A stretch of 64,000 bases of DNA from UBA10649 sp963755335 (lineage in GTDB: Bacteria > Actinomycetota > Actinomycetes > S36-B12), in contig CAVWJW010000004.1 of the NCBI GenBank assembly GCA_963755335.1, forward strand, positions 508,482 to 572,481, in the 5' to 3' direction. Position numbers and translations under genes: made by a program. Shown piece after piece: positions 10,200 to 19,800 of the stretch (positions are counted from its first letter, which is position 1; the number at the start of each line of letters is the position of its first letter). The notes below the pieces were generated by a model, which was not told where the DNA came from, searched no databases, and was given only the letters and a program-made list of their open reading frames with translations.

Positions 10200-11492
10200 T
10201 CACCACCAGATCCTCTCGAAGTGGATGTCCTCGGGCTCGATCCCGCACTCGCAGAGGCAGCTGTACGCGGCGTTGATCATCGGCTGCGATCCGCAGACGA
10301 CGGCGATCCGCTCGGCGACGTCCGGGACGAGGCGACCCATCACGTCAGGGTCGAAGGGATTGCCGTCCTTGAGGTCCTTGGTCGGTCCGACGACCGGAAT
10401 GATCCGGCCGTGGCGGGTCTCGGCGAGTGCGACCAGCTCGTCGTAGTGGACGATCTCGACCTCTCGCCTCGCCCGGTAGATGACCACCGGTTCAGCATCC
10501 GGGCCGAAGTCCTCGAGCAGGGAGCGGACCGGTGCGATGCCCACGCCGCCGGCGATGAGCAGCAGCTTGTTCCCGCGCAACTCCTCGTAGATCTTCGTCC
10601 CGTACGGACCCTCGATGGCTACTTTCGTCCCGATCGGAAGTCGGGTCATCAGGTCGCTGGCGCCACCGAGCGCCTTGATGGTGAAGCGGATGCGATCCAC
10701 TCGTGGCGCCGCCGAGATCGAATAGGGGTGTGGCTGCCACACGAGTTTCGGAGTGAGCGGCCGAAGCAGGGCGAACTGCCCGGCGGCCGCCCTCAGGTCG
10801 GCGACGTTGCGTCCGCCGAGCTCGATGGCCGCAGCCACGTCGTTGAGAGGTGTCACGGACAGGACGGTCAGGGGACGTGCGATCGATCGGATCGCCTTGC
10901 CCCACCGGCTGACGACGACCAGCGCGAAGACGATGACCGTCACCGCAATCCAGAACGCGCGGGCCAGTGGATCGAAGGCGAAGTCGGAGCCGAGGAAGAT
11001 CTCGTGAGCGAGTGCAAGGGCCAGCGAGGCGTAGATCAGGAGGTGGATGAAGTACCAGGTCTCGTAGGCCATGTGCCGTCGGATGAAGCCGAGTGACAAG
11101 AAGGTGATCAGCAGCATCCCCAGGGCGCCGACTGTGGCCATCGCCATGTACTGCTCTTCTCCAGTGAGCTGACGAATCGCGTCGCCTAGGCCACCGCGGC
11201 TGGCGTAGGCGATGAGGGTCGCGATGATGTGCGCGACCAGGAGGAGGGCGGCCGTCTCGCCGAGCCAGCGATGCCACAGGAGCGCTCGGTCCAGTCCGAT
11301 CGCGCGCTCGAAGCGGTGCGTGCGAGCGGCGAACGCGATGCCGATCATCGCGACAGCGGTCGCGAGCAAACCGGTCAGTGCCCCCGCCGACTCCCAGGAC
11401 TCAGCCCAGGATCCACCCGTCAGGTGGTTCCAGCCCCCGTGGCGAAGCCAGATCCCGATGGTCACGATGATCAGCGCTGCCGCCAGCGTCAT
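10200..11492 (-). CDS. Ferric-reductase-like transmembrane flavoprotein (FRD + FAD/NAD domains)
   Basis: The N-terminal half has about six membrane helices with paired histidines for b haem (LLWHRWLGETAALLLVAHII; WYFIHLLIYASLALALAHE). The C-terminal half is a ferredoxin-NADP reductase fold: FAD site QPHPYSISAAP (His where the usual RxYS has Arg), IEGPYGTKIYEE, nucleotide site LLIAGGVGIAP and VVCGSQPMINAA. Electrons from NAD(P)H would cross the membrane through haem, here probably to the FMN-binding protein encoded 6 bp downstream. ATG 11492 is chosen because the frame upstream, though open, has no usable start and reads as Arg/Pro/Ser-rich noise. A short basic N-terminal extension (RARRPHHPGPAFSDA) cannot be excluded. 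Confidence 0.87.
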   Translation of the reverse strand: MTLAAALIIVTIGIWLRHGGWNHLTGGSWAESWESAGALTGLLATAVAMIGIAFAARTHRFERAIGLDRALLWHRWLGETAALLLVAHIIATLIAYASRGGLGDAIRQLTGEEQYMAMATVGALGMLLITFLSLGFIRRHMAYETWYFIHLLIYASLALALAHEIFLGSDFAFDPLARAFWIAVTVIVFALVVVSRWGKAIRSIARPLTVLSVTPLNDVAAAIELGGRNVADLRAAAGQFALLRPLTPKLVWQPHPYSISAAPRVDRIRFTIKALGGASDLMTRLPIGTKVAIEGPYGTKIYEELRGNKLLLIAGGVGIAPVRSLLEDFGPDAEPVVIYRARREVEIVHYDELVALAETRHGRIIPVVGPTKDLKDGNPFDPDVMGRLVPDVAERIAVVCGSQPMINAAYSCLCECGIEPEDIHFERIWW

Positions 11493-11695
11493 GGCATCGC
11501 TGAATGCGGGCCCAGGATGATGTGGTCGCCGGGCTCGATGCGGATGGGTGATGCGAGGTGAGAGGAGGCGGTGGCCTCCGGCTGCCCGGTTAGCCGGTGA
11601 ATTGGGCACCCTGCATCGTCCCACGGCCACGCGGATCATCACGGATCGTGCGGGTCGAAGTGAGAAGGTCCACAGTGAGGGCGCGAGAGGAAGTG

Positions 11696-12529
11696 ATGGG
11701 CGACCGGAGATCTGCCGATGACGTGATGTCGGGCTGGGACCATGGCATCTCGGGCACCGTCGTACGCGACGACCATGTCGTGCATGTCGAGCATGTGTGG
11801 ACGACTGCGGTGACGATCCGACTCGGGGACACGGCTGGCCGTGAACTCGCCGCACTCGAGGCGATCCGAACGTGCACAGACTTCTTCGCGGATGTCGATC
11901 GGACACTCTCGGCGTTCCGTCCGCTGTCCGAAGTGTCGCTCTACCGGAACGGCCTGTCGGGACCGGATTCCCATTCGACGGACTTCGTCGAGGTGATGAC
12001 CGCCTGCGATGAACTGCGCCGGGTGACTGGCGGTGCGTTCGATCCCTGGGCGGTGCCGGGTGGCTACGACCCATCTGGCTACGTGAAGGGCTGGGCTGCC
12101 GGCAGGGCAAGCGACCTCCTGCAATCGGCCGGGTTCGAACACGGCATCGTGAACGCCGGCGGCGATATCAGCGCCCGCGGTGACGAGATCCCCGGTTCGG
12201 GCGACGGATGGCCGGTTGGGATCATCAATCCGCACGCAACGGGTGAAGTTGTCAGGGTTGTACCCCTTCACGACCAGGCGATGGCCACGTCTGGTCGCTA
12301 TGAACGCGGGGCGCATGTCGTGGATCCGGCGACGGGCGCACCGGCCATGACCGTCGACAGCGCGACGGCGGTTGGGCCCGACGGGGGGATCGCCGATGCG
12401 GTCGCGTCGGCCGCCCTGGTGAGTGGGCTGGGCAGCGTCGAGTGGTTCGGCGGACTCGGACCCGCATGGTCCCTTCTCCTCGTTATCGGCGAATCGGCAT
12501 ACGTCCATGGACCGGCCTTCGCGTCGTAG
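11696..12529 (+). CDS. apbE: FAD:protein FMN transferase
   Basis: ApbE moves FMN from FAD onto a Thr of target proteins. Supporting blocks are FFADVDRTLSAFRPLSEVS, TGGAFDPWAV, GYVKGWAAGRASDLL, GIVNAGGDISARG, TSGRYERG and the Mg-binding tail DSATAVGPDGGIADAVASA. The 277-aa form is short but complete. ATG 11696 follows AGAGGA closely; GTG 11693 is an in-frame alternative. No lipoprotein signal is visible, so it may act in the cytoplasm or use another export route, which is odd for a partner of an extracytoplasmic FMN_bind protein. It is divergent from the reductase/FMN_bind pair, about 200 bp apart, which supports joint function. Confidence 0.9.
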   Translation: MGDRRSADDVMSGWDHGISGTVVRDDHVVHVEHVWTTAVTIRLGDTAGRELAALEAIRTCTDFFADVDRTLSAFRPLSEVSLYRNGLSGPDSHSTDFVEVMTACDELRRVTGGAFDPWAVPGGYDPSGYVKGWAAGRASDLLQSAGFEHGIVNAGGDISARGDEIPGSGDGWPVGIINPHATGEVVRVVPLHDQAMATSGRYERGAHVVDPATGAPAMTVDSATAVGPDGGIADAVASAALVSGLGSVEWFGGLGPAWSLLLVIGESAYVHGPAFAS

Positions 12530-12662
12530 CCAGAGGCGGCACCCTCGCACACAGCTGGCTCCGACAGGTAAGCGGATCCAGCCATCTCGGCGCACAAGGC
12601 ACAGCACCTGACATCATCTGCGTTGGCGGTCACGCACGGCGACTCACGATCAAGGAGCGAAC

Positions 12663-13433
12663 ATGAGCACGGTTCTTGCGGGCAAGGTGGCCATCGTCAC
12701 GGGCGGCAACAGTGGGATCGGGGCGGCGATCGTGCTTGCACTGGCAGAGGCTGGCGCAAAGGTGGTCATCGACTACGTGGCGCATCCGGAGGCGACCGAC
12801 GAGCTGGAGAAGCAGATCGCGGCGCTCGGCGACCAGTCCGTGGGCGTCGATGCGGACATCTCGACGGTGGCCGGAGTGCAGGCGCTCGTCGACGCGGCGG
12901 TGACGAACTTCGGCCGACTCGACATCATGGTGAACAACGCCGGGATGGAGACCCGCACGTCGATCCTCGAGACGACCGAGAAGCAGTACGACCTGGTGCT
13001 GGCCGTGAACCTGAAGAGTGCCTTCTTCGGCACCCAGCTCGCCGCGAAGCAGATGATCGCCCAGGGCGGCGGAGGCGTTGTCGTCAACACCTCGTCGGTA
13101 CACGAGGACTGGCCGATGCCCGGCAACACTCCATACTGCGTGACCAAGGGCGGGATGCGGATGCTGGCCCGCACGGCCGGAGTGGAGCTGGCCCCGAAGG
13201 GCGTGCGCGTGGTCAACGTGGCCCCCGGCGCAGTCGCCACGCCCATCAACACGGTGGAGATGGATCCGGACACCTTGAAGAAGCTGGACGCCTACATCCC
13301 GGTCGGTCGCATGGCCAAGCCCGAGGAGATCGCCAGTGTCGTGGTGTTCGCCGCCAGCGACGCGGCGAGCTACCTGACCGCCACCACCATCTTCGCCGAC
13401 GGCGGCATGATGATGCAGAGCCCCGGCCTGTAG
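12663..13433 (+). CDS. SDR-family oxidoreductase, glucose 1-dehydrogenase-like
   Basis: Classical short-chain dehydrogenase of 256 aa. The NAD(P) motif is TGGNSGIG (13-20), NNAG is 91-94, the catalytic Ser lies in NTSSVHEDW (about 144-145), and Y158-x3-K162 in YCVTKGG completes the tetrad. The SSVHE block and PVGRMAKPEEIASVVVFAAS tail resemble bacterial glucose 1-dehydrogenases, but sugar specificity cannot be read from sequence. ATG 12663 has AAGGAG about 7 nt upstream. It stands alone, just before tRNA-Lys. Confidence 0.88.
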   Translation: MSTVLAGKVAIVTGGNSGIGAAIVLALAEAGAKVVIDYVAHPEATDELEKQIAALGDQSVGVDADISTVAGVQALVDAAVTNFGRLDIMVNNAGMETRTSILETTEKQYDLVLAVNLKSAFFGTQLAAKQMIAQGGGGVVVNTSSVHEDWPMPGNTPYCVTKGGMRMLARTAGVELAPKGVRVVNVAPGAVATPINTVEMDPDTLKKLDAYIPVGRMAKPEEIASVVVFAASDAASYLTATTIFADGGMMMQSPGL

Positions 13434-13527
13434 GGCTCTACCTGCCCATTTCGGGCTCGAGATCGCCGTCTAGTCTTGTCGCGCAGGCTCAGCCGAGGAG
13501 TCGTCCTTGATTCTTCTCCGTGCCTCG

Positions 13528-13599
13528 GGGTCGCTAGCTCAATGGTAGAGCTGCGGACTTTTAATCCGTAGGTTCGGGGTTCGAGCCCCCGGCGACCCA
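13528..13599 (+). tRNA. tRNA-Lys (anticodon TTT)
   Basis: A 72-nt cloverleaf: acceptor GGGTCGC/GCGACCC plus discriminator A, D-stem GCTC/GAGC, anticodon stem GCGGA/TCCGT with loop CTTTTAA (anticodon TTT, Lys), and T-arm CGGGG-TTCGAGC-CCCCG. The 3' CCA is not encoded. The 3' part, from the anticodon arm, is repeated at 30708-30751, so this gene is the integration site of the adjacent element. The gene remains whole after integration. Confidence 0.97.
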
Positions 13600-13600
13600 C
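13557..13600 (+). repeat. Left attachment site (44-bp direct repeat copy 1)
   Basis: The 44 bases from the anticodon stem of tRNA-Lys to one base past the gene are repeated without mismatch at 30708-30751. The copies differ immediately outside on both sides (gcgg versus atccc before; agtcg versus ttgaa after), so the repeat has sharp limits. This is the classical att core of a tyrosine recombinase that targets the 3' half of a tRNA gene. Confidence 0.95.
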
Positions 13601-13644
13601 AGTCGAAAAGTGTTGGTAATAAACAACTTTCAGAGGCGCCATAG

Positions 13645-13661
13645 CCTACTCGAAGAGTAGG
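13645..13661. other. Perfect small inverted repeat just inside left att site
   Basis: CCTACTC-GAA-GAGTAGG is a 7-bp perfect stem with a 3-nt loop, 45 bp inside the left att core. It has no following T-run, so it could be a weak tRNA-Lys terminator or a protein-binding site for recombination. No matching copy is seen at the right end. Confidence 0.45.
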
Positions 13662-13672
13662 AAATGGCCGTT

Positions 13673-13692
13673 TAGCCCTCATATTAGCCCTC
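13673..13692 (+). repeat. Putative integrase arm sites, left end
   Basis: TAGCCCTC occurs at 13673 and 13685, 12 bp apart. The same pair with the same spacing, and in the same orientation, occurs at 30592/30604 near the right end; extended similarity (…TCGTTG…TCTG) follows both pairs. Paired short repeats at about one helical turn flanking att cores are typical arm-type binding sites of phage-like tyrosine recombinases. Binding by this integrase is inferred. Confidence 0.65.
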
Positions 13693-13900
13693 GTTGATCT
13701 GCCTGAGCGGTCCTCGACGGGTCCGTCTGGGCCCCGACAGGCACTCAGCTAGTCGTCGGAAGTCTCGAGGATGCTGTCTCCCTCAGAGTCGTGCGCGACG
13801 CCGATCCTTCATCGGGGCACGTCTGGTGCACGCCTACCGGTTGGGGCGGGGTCCCTTCGCGTCATCGTTCGTTGTCGGCGGTCGCGGGTACCCTTGTGCC

Positions 13901-14311
13901 ATGTCGATTCAGGCGGTTGGGGATGCCGCTGCCGCGGTGCGTTCCCTGATGGCCGGCGGACCGCTAGCCAGCGAGGATTTGTGGCGCTTCGGAGTACTGC
14001 AGCTACTGGACGACTACGAGTCAGTCCGCGCCGTTGACGGCGTGGAGGCAGCTGCTCTCCTGATGAGTGAGGCACCCTCATCCACGGGACACAACGGGGT
14101 GGACGCCGCTTACGCGGGACTCGCGTGCTGGCTTGCGGACCGCGATGGATGGCCGGCGCCGGTGTGGGCGCTTGCCGACGAGCGGGTAGCGCGACCCTGG
14201 TGGTTCGTGTCCTCGTCAGCGTACGGCAGGGCATGGGCGATGGTGCAGTCTCCGGCGCAGTTCCGCATTCGCGGAGTGTTCATCACGGACACGGCCCTGC
14301 AGCGCGTATGA
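13901..14311 (+). CDS. Hypothetical protein upstream of nucleotidyltransferase
   Basis: 136 aa from ATG 13901 (MSIQAVGDAAAAVRSLMAGG). It is rich in Ala and Trp (ACWLADRDGWPAP, RPWWFVSSSAYGRAWAMV) with no signal peptide and no catalytic motif that I recognise. Its stop overlaps the next gene by ATGA (14308-14311), so the two are translationally coupled. Two coupled small genes, the second a nucleotidyltransferase-like protein, near the end of a mobile element suggest a toxin-antitoxin or abortive-infection pair, but this is only context. The frame is open upstream of 13901, through the att arm region, and that part is unlikely to be coding. Confidence 0.55.
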   Translation: MSIQAVGDAAAAVRSLMAGGPLASEDLWRFGVLQLLDDYESVRAVDGVEAAALLMSEAPSSTGHNGVDAAYAGLACWLADRDGWPAPVWALADERVARPWWFVSSSAYGRAWAMVQSPAQFRIRGVFITDTALQRV

Positions 14312-14940
14312 CGACCCTGGATGCAGCGGGCATCGGCAGACTGCTGCAGGCCCTCGACGTGGAGCTTGCGGCGCGGGGTACGACTGCGGACGTCTATCTC
14401 GTCGGCGGTGCGGCTATCGCCCTGTCGTTCGACGCGGCTCGCACCACTCGCGACCTCGACGCGGTGTTCGTTCCTACGACTCAGGTGAGGGCCGCAGCAG
14501 AGGCCGTTGCCGAGGCGAACGGGTAGTCCGTTGACTGGCTGAACGACGCGGTCAAGGGCTTCGTCCCCCCTGGGACGGACTCGCATCAGCGGGTCGTGTT
14601 CGAGTCGACGCATCTGCGGGTCTGCGTTGCGGGTGCTGAGCACCTGCTGGCGATGAAGGTTGCGGCGTCGCGGGTCGAGCAGGACCGCGGCGACCTCGCT
14701 CTTCTGGTGGGGGTCATGGGACTGTCCAGCGCGGATGAGGCGATCGCGGTGGCCCGTGCATGCCTGGGGCCGGGTTATCCGATTCCGCCGCGAGCCCAGT
14801 ACCTACTCGAGGAGATCTTCGAACAGCAGTCCCGTCCCACGGATCTGTCGTCGAGCACACGTCCGGCCGTGGAGCATGGACGAGGGCTTCCTGGCTCCGC
14901 GCAACCGCCCTCACACGACTCCGGATTCGGGCTGTCCTGA
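14308..14940 (+). pseudogene. Nucleotidyltransferase (DUF6036-like), interrupted by in-frame TAG
   Basis: The N-terminal part (YLVGGAAIALSFDAARTTRDLD) has the GG…R.T.DLD signature of MNT/AbiEii-type nucleotidyltransferases such as DUF6036 antitoxin-like proteins. The frame is cut by TAG at 14524-14526, then continues in the same frame with sequence expected for the family (VDWLNDAVKGFVPPG, HLLAMKVAASRVEQDRGDL, YLLEEIF). It is therefore a nonsense mutation or base error, not a frameshift. Read through it would be 210 aa. It is coupled to the preceding gene by ATGA. If the stop is real, the pair is probably inactive. Confidence 0.7.
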
Positions 14941-14982
14941 AGCGAACGGGGACGTCAGATTGTCGCTGCTGGTTGAAGGTCG

Positions 14983-16320
14983 TCACGCATCCGCTGTGAA
15001 GAGGTCCTTGGTGAGGAGTGGATAGCTGCTGATCCACGCGTCCCACAGTGCATCGATGCGCAGGTCGAGCGGCAGGCCAGGATCGAGGCGTAAACGGGCG
15101 CGTGCGGGGTCCTGGCTGCGCTCGTCCTGAGCCCGTGCGTAGTACTTGTTCGTGGTCATGATGTCCGAGTGCCGCAGGAGTTGGGCGGCGTCGTACACGG
15201 TTCCGCCGCTGTCGACGATGACGCTGGCGGCGTAGGCGCGCAGGTCTTTTACGTGGATGGCCCGGCGACGAGGGTCGAGCGGCGGGAGTGACATGTCACC
15301 GACGAGGCCCGCGGCAGACCGTGCAGGAATCCACACGCGCTTGCCCCAATCGGACTGGTCGATGATCACGGGCGGTCGTCCGGCGAAGCGGGTGCGCAGT
15401 GGCCGGAAGAGCAGCTCGCCGCCCAGCCGCTCCTCCAGGGGCAGCGTCGCAGCGTGCGACTTGAGTGCCTCCCACAGAGGTCGTGGGACCGGGACCGTCG
15501 CCGTGAGGCCGGCCTTGACGTCCTCGATCTCCCACTTCTTGGTGTCGGAATCCCAGACGTACACCCGGGCGATGGACAGGCGAGGCCGGTCGAGCCAGAT
15601 GTCCTTCACGGACAGGCTGATGGACTCCGTCCAACGCAGCCCGGCCCAGGCGATGAGCAGGATCAGGAGCCGGTCCTGAAGGAGTTCGGGGTAGGACGCG
15701 AGCCGGGCGACCTCCTCCCAGGAGGCCAGCAGCACGGGGTCCGCTGTCGCTCGAGCGGCGCGTCCCTTCTTCGTGCTGGTGCGACGCACCTCGCGAGCGG
15801 GGTTCACGCCGAGGCGCCCCTTCTTGACCTCCCACGCCAGTGAGGCACGCACCACGGCGTATGCCTTGGAGATCCGCCGGTGCGCAAGGCCGGCCTCGGC
15901 GAGATCGCGCAGCCACTTGTCGAGCGCCGGGCTGTCGATCTGCGTGACCTTGACCTGGCCGAGATTCGCCGACGGATGGCAGATGACGTTCTTCAGCACC
16001 TCGCGGTAGTCCCGCACCGTCTTCACCGCGATGGGATCCAGGGCGTCGTTCCGGCGGTCCTCGATGTACTCCTCGATCAGCACCGACAGTCGGCGTACCG
16101 GTCCGCTCGGCTTGCGGACGGGCTTGGCGCGTAGCCCACGGTCGATCTCGACGATCGCGGTGTTCAGCGCCCGGCGGGCGTCGCTGCGAGTCGCGAAGAT
16201 GCCGTCGATGGGTCGCCGTCGGGAGTCCAGGCGCACGGGCAGGCGGGCCTGCCACCGTCCGGATCCGGGTGGGTTCTCCCGCACGGTCCCTTCGTGTCCC
16301 GCGCTGGAACGTCGCGTCAT
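14983..16320 (-). CDS. int: Tyrosine recombinase (integrase of the tRNA-Lys element)
   Basis: 445 aa with an N-terminal arm-binding region (GSGRWQARLPVRLDSRRRPI), a SAM-like core-binding domain (about 75-180) and the catalytic domain. The catalytic residues visible are R229 (AWAGLRWTES), R361 in HVKDLRAYAAS, H384 in LLRHSDIMTT and the nucleophile in NKYY (Tyr393/394). The usual His of box II is Lys358. It reads toward the left att site and is about 1.4 kb from it. Its job is site-specific integration into, and with Xis excision from, tRNA-Lys. Confidence 0.95.
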   Translation of the reverse strand: MTRRSSAGHEGTVRENPPGSGRWQARLPVRLDSRRRPIDGIFATRSDARRALNTAIVEIDRGLRAKPVRKPSGPVRRLSVLIEEYIEDRRNDALDPIAVKTVRDYREVLKNVICHPSANLGQVKVTQIDSPALDKWLRDLAEAGLAHRRISKAYAVVRASLAWEVKKGRLGVNPAREVRRTSTKKGRAARATADPVLLASWEEVARLASYPELLQDRLLILLIAWAGLRWTESISLSVKDIWLDRPRLSIARVYVWDSDTKKWEIEDVKAGLTATVPVPRPLWEALKSHAATLPLEERLGGELLFRPLRTRFAGRPPVIIDQSDWGKRVWIPARSAAGLVGDMSLPPLDPRRRAIHVKDLRAYAASVIVDSGGTVYDAAQLLRHSDIMTTNKYYARAQDERSQDPARARLRLDPGLPLDLRIDALWDAWISSYPLLTKDLFTADA

Positions 16321-16428
16321 GGTGTCCCTCCGCTCGCAGATGTCGTGGACAGGCCAGCGTGGCTGAGTGCTTGTCCGTTTCGCGGCTCTGCCGATGTCCC
16401 TGTGGACAGGGGCAGTGCCTGTGGATGA

Positions 16429-16668
16429 TCAGCGGTAGCCATGGTCTTCACGGCGGGCGACGAAGAACGCGACGTCTGAGGGCGTGTACCGAACGAGGCG
16501 CCCGATGCGGCGGCAGGGGATCTCTCCGTCGATCGTGAGCTGGCGAACCAAGGTCTCCGAGATGCACAGCGCGTCGGCGACCTCGTCGGCCGTGTAAAGC
16601 GCGCGGGGCATCGGATCGAGCCGGGCGGAGTGCGGCGGCTCGGGCTGGTGCAGGTTGGTGACGGTCAT
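16429..16668 (-). CDS. xis: Excisionase-type helix-turn-helix protein
   Basis: 79 aa starting at MTVTNLHQPEPPHSA with an AAAGGA site about 8 nt upstream; the frame is open further upstream but those residues look non-coding. Residues about 24-75 (ALYTADEVADALCISETLVR…IPCRRIGRLVRYTPSD) form the MerR-like winged helix of the excisionase/AlpA family. It lies 108 bp upstream of the integrase on the same strand, the usual xis-int order, and probably sets recombination direction and int expression. Confidence 0.88.
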   Translation of the reverse strand: MTVTNLHQPEPPHSARLDPMPRALYTADEVADALCISETLVRQLTIDGEIPCRRIGRLVRYTPSDVAFFVARREDHGYR

Positions 16669-16691
16669 GATCGGGTCCTTTCCGAATTGGT

Positions 16692-16809
16692 CTCCTACCC
16701 TCACAACGGAATGGACCCCTCGGTACCTCGAATTCTGCGGGGTCGATCTCGCGTCGGGTGCTCCTAACCTCACAAACGCGTGGCCGCTTCGGTGCCTCGC
16801 AAGTTTGCG
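16692..16809. repeat. Two imperfect 49-bp direct repeats upstream of xis
   Basis: Copies at 16692-16740 and 16761-16809, offset 69 bp, share CTCCTA-A/C-CCTCACAA, then TGG, then TCGGT-A/G-CCTCG and TGCG near the end. They fill the gap between the relaxase stop and the xis start. They could be binding sites for a regulator of xis-int, promoter duplications, or part of a transfer or replication locus. Their function is unknown. Confidence 0.6.
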
Positions 16810-16842
16810 TTTCAACGTCTGGTCAGTCGCTCTGGCCTGTGC

Positions 16843-19800
16843 CTAGGTGAGTCGCATGCCGGTGTCGTGGGATCGGGAGACGGGTTCGTAGTGGGGTCGG
16901 CGCGCGGCGTTCGGGGAGTCGAGGTCGCGCGCGTGTCGGGCCATGGCGGTCTTGGCGCGGTCGACGACCTCGTCGACGAGGTCCTGCGGTGCCCAGTCGG
17001 ACGCCTGGTGCAGTTCGCGTTCGCTGAGGTAGTCCCGCGCGTCGAGGACGAAGAACGTAACCTGACGGGCGCGGCTGGCCGAGACATACATGCTCGCGGC
17101 GTCCTTGGTGGGCTCGAGGGTGGCGATGTGGACGGTGCTGGTCTGGCCCTGGGCCTTGTGCGTGGTGGCGGCGTACCCGTAGTCCAGGTGATCCAGCAGC
17201 ACCCGGGGGCTCATGGTGCGCGCGCGACCGTCGTCCAGGCGGATCCGCACCCGGTCGGGTTCGACGGCCAGGACGGTGGCGCGCTGGTCGCGGACCAGGC
17301 GCTGGCCCGGGTACTGGTGGCCGAGCGGAGTGGTGACGCGCAGGCAGGTGCCGGGAGCGAGGACGCGGTCAGCGGCGGGAGTCCGGTACGTCAGGGCTAC
17401 TGATGGGTCGAGGTCACCGCGGTCCAGCAGGAGCTGATGGATCCGCTCGTTCAGCTCCGCGGCCTCGGCGTTGGTGACCGCGTCGCAGGTGACGTTCTCA
17501 GCCCCGTACTCCGCCGCGTACTTCGCGACCGCGGCAGCGGTGATGGTGATCTTCGCGTCGTGGTTCCGAGCGACCGCGACAGACCCGGTGCGGGCGAGCA
17601 CCTCCCACGCGTCGTCCAGGTGCCGGGCGTGCAGCGCCGCGGCCAGGGCGCGACCGTCCTCGGTGAGCTGCCGCTGGTTCGTCTCCAACCGCACCACCGC
17701 ATCCGGGTGCGCTTGGCACAGGACGTGGAACGCATCACCGGCTCCGACGGCCCGCAGCTGCGCGACGTCGCCTTGCAGGATCAGTCGGCGGTCGTTGGCC
17801 TGGCACCAGTCCGACAGCCGCGCGAGCGATCCGACGTCGGCCATGGACGCTTCGTCGACGACGATGACCTTCGCGCTCAAAGGGATGCCGCGGTCGATCA
17901 GGGATAGGGCGGAGGCGAGGTTGCGCCATTTGGCGCCGGACTCGTGACCGGCCTTCGACGCCGCCCGGGTCGCGGTCGACGTGACCAGCAGGTCCTTCGA
18001 GTCGGTCATCGCCAGGTGCGCGGCGGCCAGGACGCTGGTCTTTCCGGAGCCGCCGACCCCGGAGATCAGCGTGATCGGCGCGGTGCCCTCCACGATCGCC
18101 TCGACCGCGCGCCGCTGTTCGTCGCTGAGCTGCCATCCGCGCTGCGCCTCGAACCGCGCGATCCCGTGCGCCGCGACCGCGCCCTGCACGGGAGCGAATG
18201 TGTCGATGCCGGTGGCGCTGGCCCGCATCCGTGCGAGGAGTCGGGCTTCGTCGGTCAGGGCGGTGCGGGAGATCCACTGCTGCCCGCCGGTCTTCATGCC
18301 CAGGTCGCGGGACGAGTCGGCGCGCTCGAAGCCCTGCTCGACGACGAGCCGGGTGAGCCGAAGTCGCTCGTGGGCGGGCAGGCCGATGGTGGCGAGGTCC
18401 ATCAGGGACCGGATTCTCGCCAGGCTGGTGGTCGACTCGTGGCGGCAGGCCATCCACTCCACCCAGTCGACCCACTGCCGGTCGGTCCACTGCGCCGGTG
18501 GTCGATCCCAGTACGAGGCCGCAGGCCCGGATCCGGCGCGGTTCTTGGCGTAGTCGAAGTGGTGCATCCGTGCCCGGTCAGCGATCGTGGCCCGCAACTG
18601 CGCCCAGGTCGGCTGCCTGTCGGCCTTGGCGGCGGTGACCCGTGCCTTCGCGAGTCGCTCGAGGCGCGCTTTGGCCTTCGCGGTGCGGGGCACGGCGTCA
18701 CCGCTGGCGAGCTCCTCCCGGCGGATCCGCTCGCGGCCTTGACTGACGGACCGGATCTGCTCGTCGGTGAACGCACCGACCTGCCACTCACCGGCCCACG
18801 GGCTGAACCACACCTCGTCGAGAAGTCCACGTGCTCGGGCTTCGGCGATGACGTACTCCTGGCCCCAGGCGGCGAACCGTGGCGCGTTGATGATCAGTTC
18901 GCGGCCGCCGTCGGCCATGGTGCGCACGACCCCGTCCCGACCGACGAGGACGTTGGGCAGGGAGCAGTGCACGTGCAGGTGCGGGTCACCGGCGCGGGAT
19001 GAGATCTCTGTCGCGATGAAACCCGCCCACCCATCCGCCGGCAAGATCCTGACGTTCTGGCCGTCGCCGCGGTGACCGGTGGAGCAGAACCCCGCCTCAT
19101 CCATCAGCCGCTCCAGGGCGCGGGTCGCGGCGGCCTCAAGCGCGTCCATCCACAGGCTTTGGTCGGCGGGGTCTCCGGTGATCGCATACAGGCTGAATGA
19201 CTTCGGCAACGTGAGCGTCAACTCGTACCCCGCGTTGCCGGCCGGCTCGTGCTTCCCGGCCGCGTCACTGGCGGCCTGCCAGACACGAGAACCCAGCTCG
19301 ATGTCGGTCAACGACTGGAGCTCCACATCGCGCAGGTCCAGTTGCGTCGCCGCGTCCCTCCGTCGACCGCGAACCTGGACCGGGCCGACCACGCGTTCGC
19401 GCACCACCGCGCCCAGCAGTTCATGCAGGCGATCGCCCTCGACTGTTGCACCGGCCCGGGTCGCGGCGCGCACCGAACCGGCCGCTGTCAGGAACGACAC
19501 GGAACGGTCACCGTTCGCTGCGCGGGTGAGGGCTCGCCACCACGCGGCCGCGTCGCGCGACGTGAACACGTCCGTGCCGTCGAGACCCGCCTCCCCGAGT
19601 GCTTCGGTGATCGCCCGGTGAACCGGTGCAGCCGGGACGCGGGCGAACTGCGACCGGCGGGTCTTCACCCCATGCGTCAGGTACTCCCCGGAGAACGCCC
19701 GCTCGATCAACACCAGGTCACTCTCGCCACCGACGAGCTCACCCGGCCGGAAGCCTGTCAGCTGCGCGGTCGCGCCGTCGCCGACGAACCGCACCCTCCG

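Noticed and set aside
11489..11635. Coding-looking frame ending in ATGA at the ferric-reductase start (…IRIEPGDHIILGPHSAMP)
   Set aside because: It has no ATG, GTG or TTG start except the last ATG and is closed by a stop upstream at 11636; treated as leader sequence.
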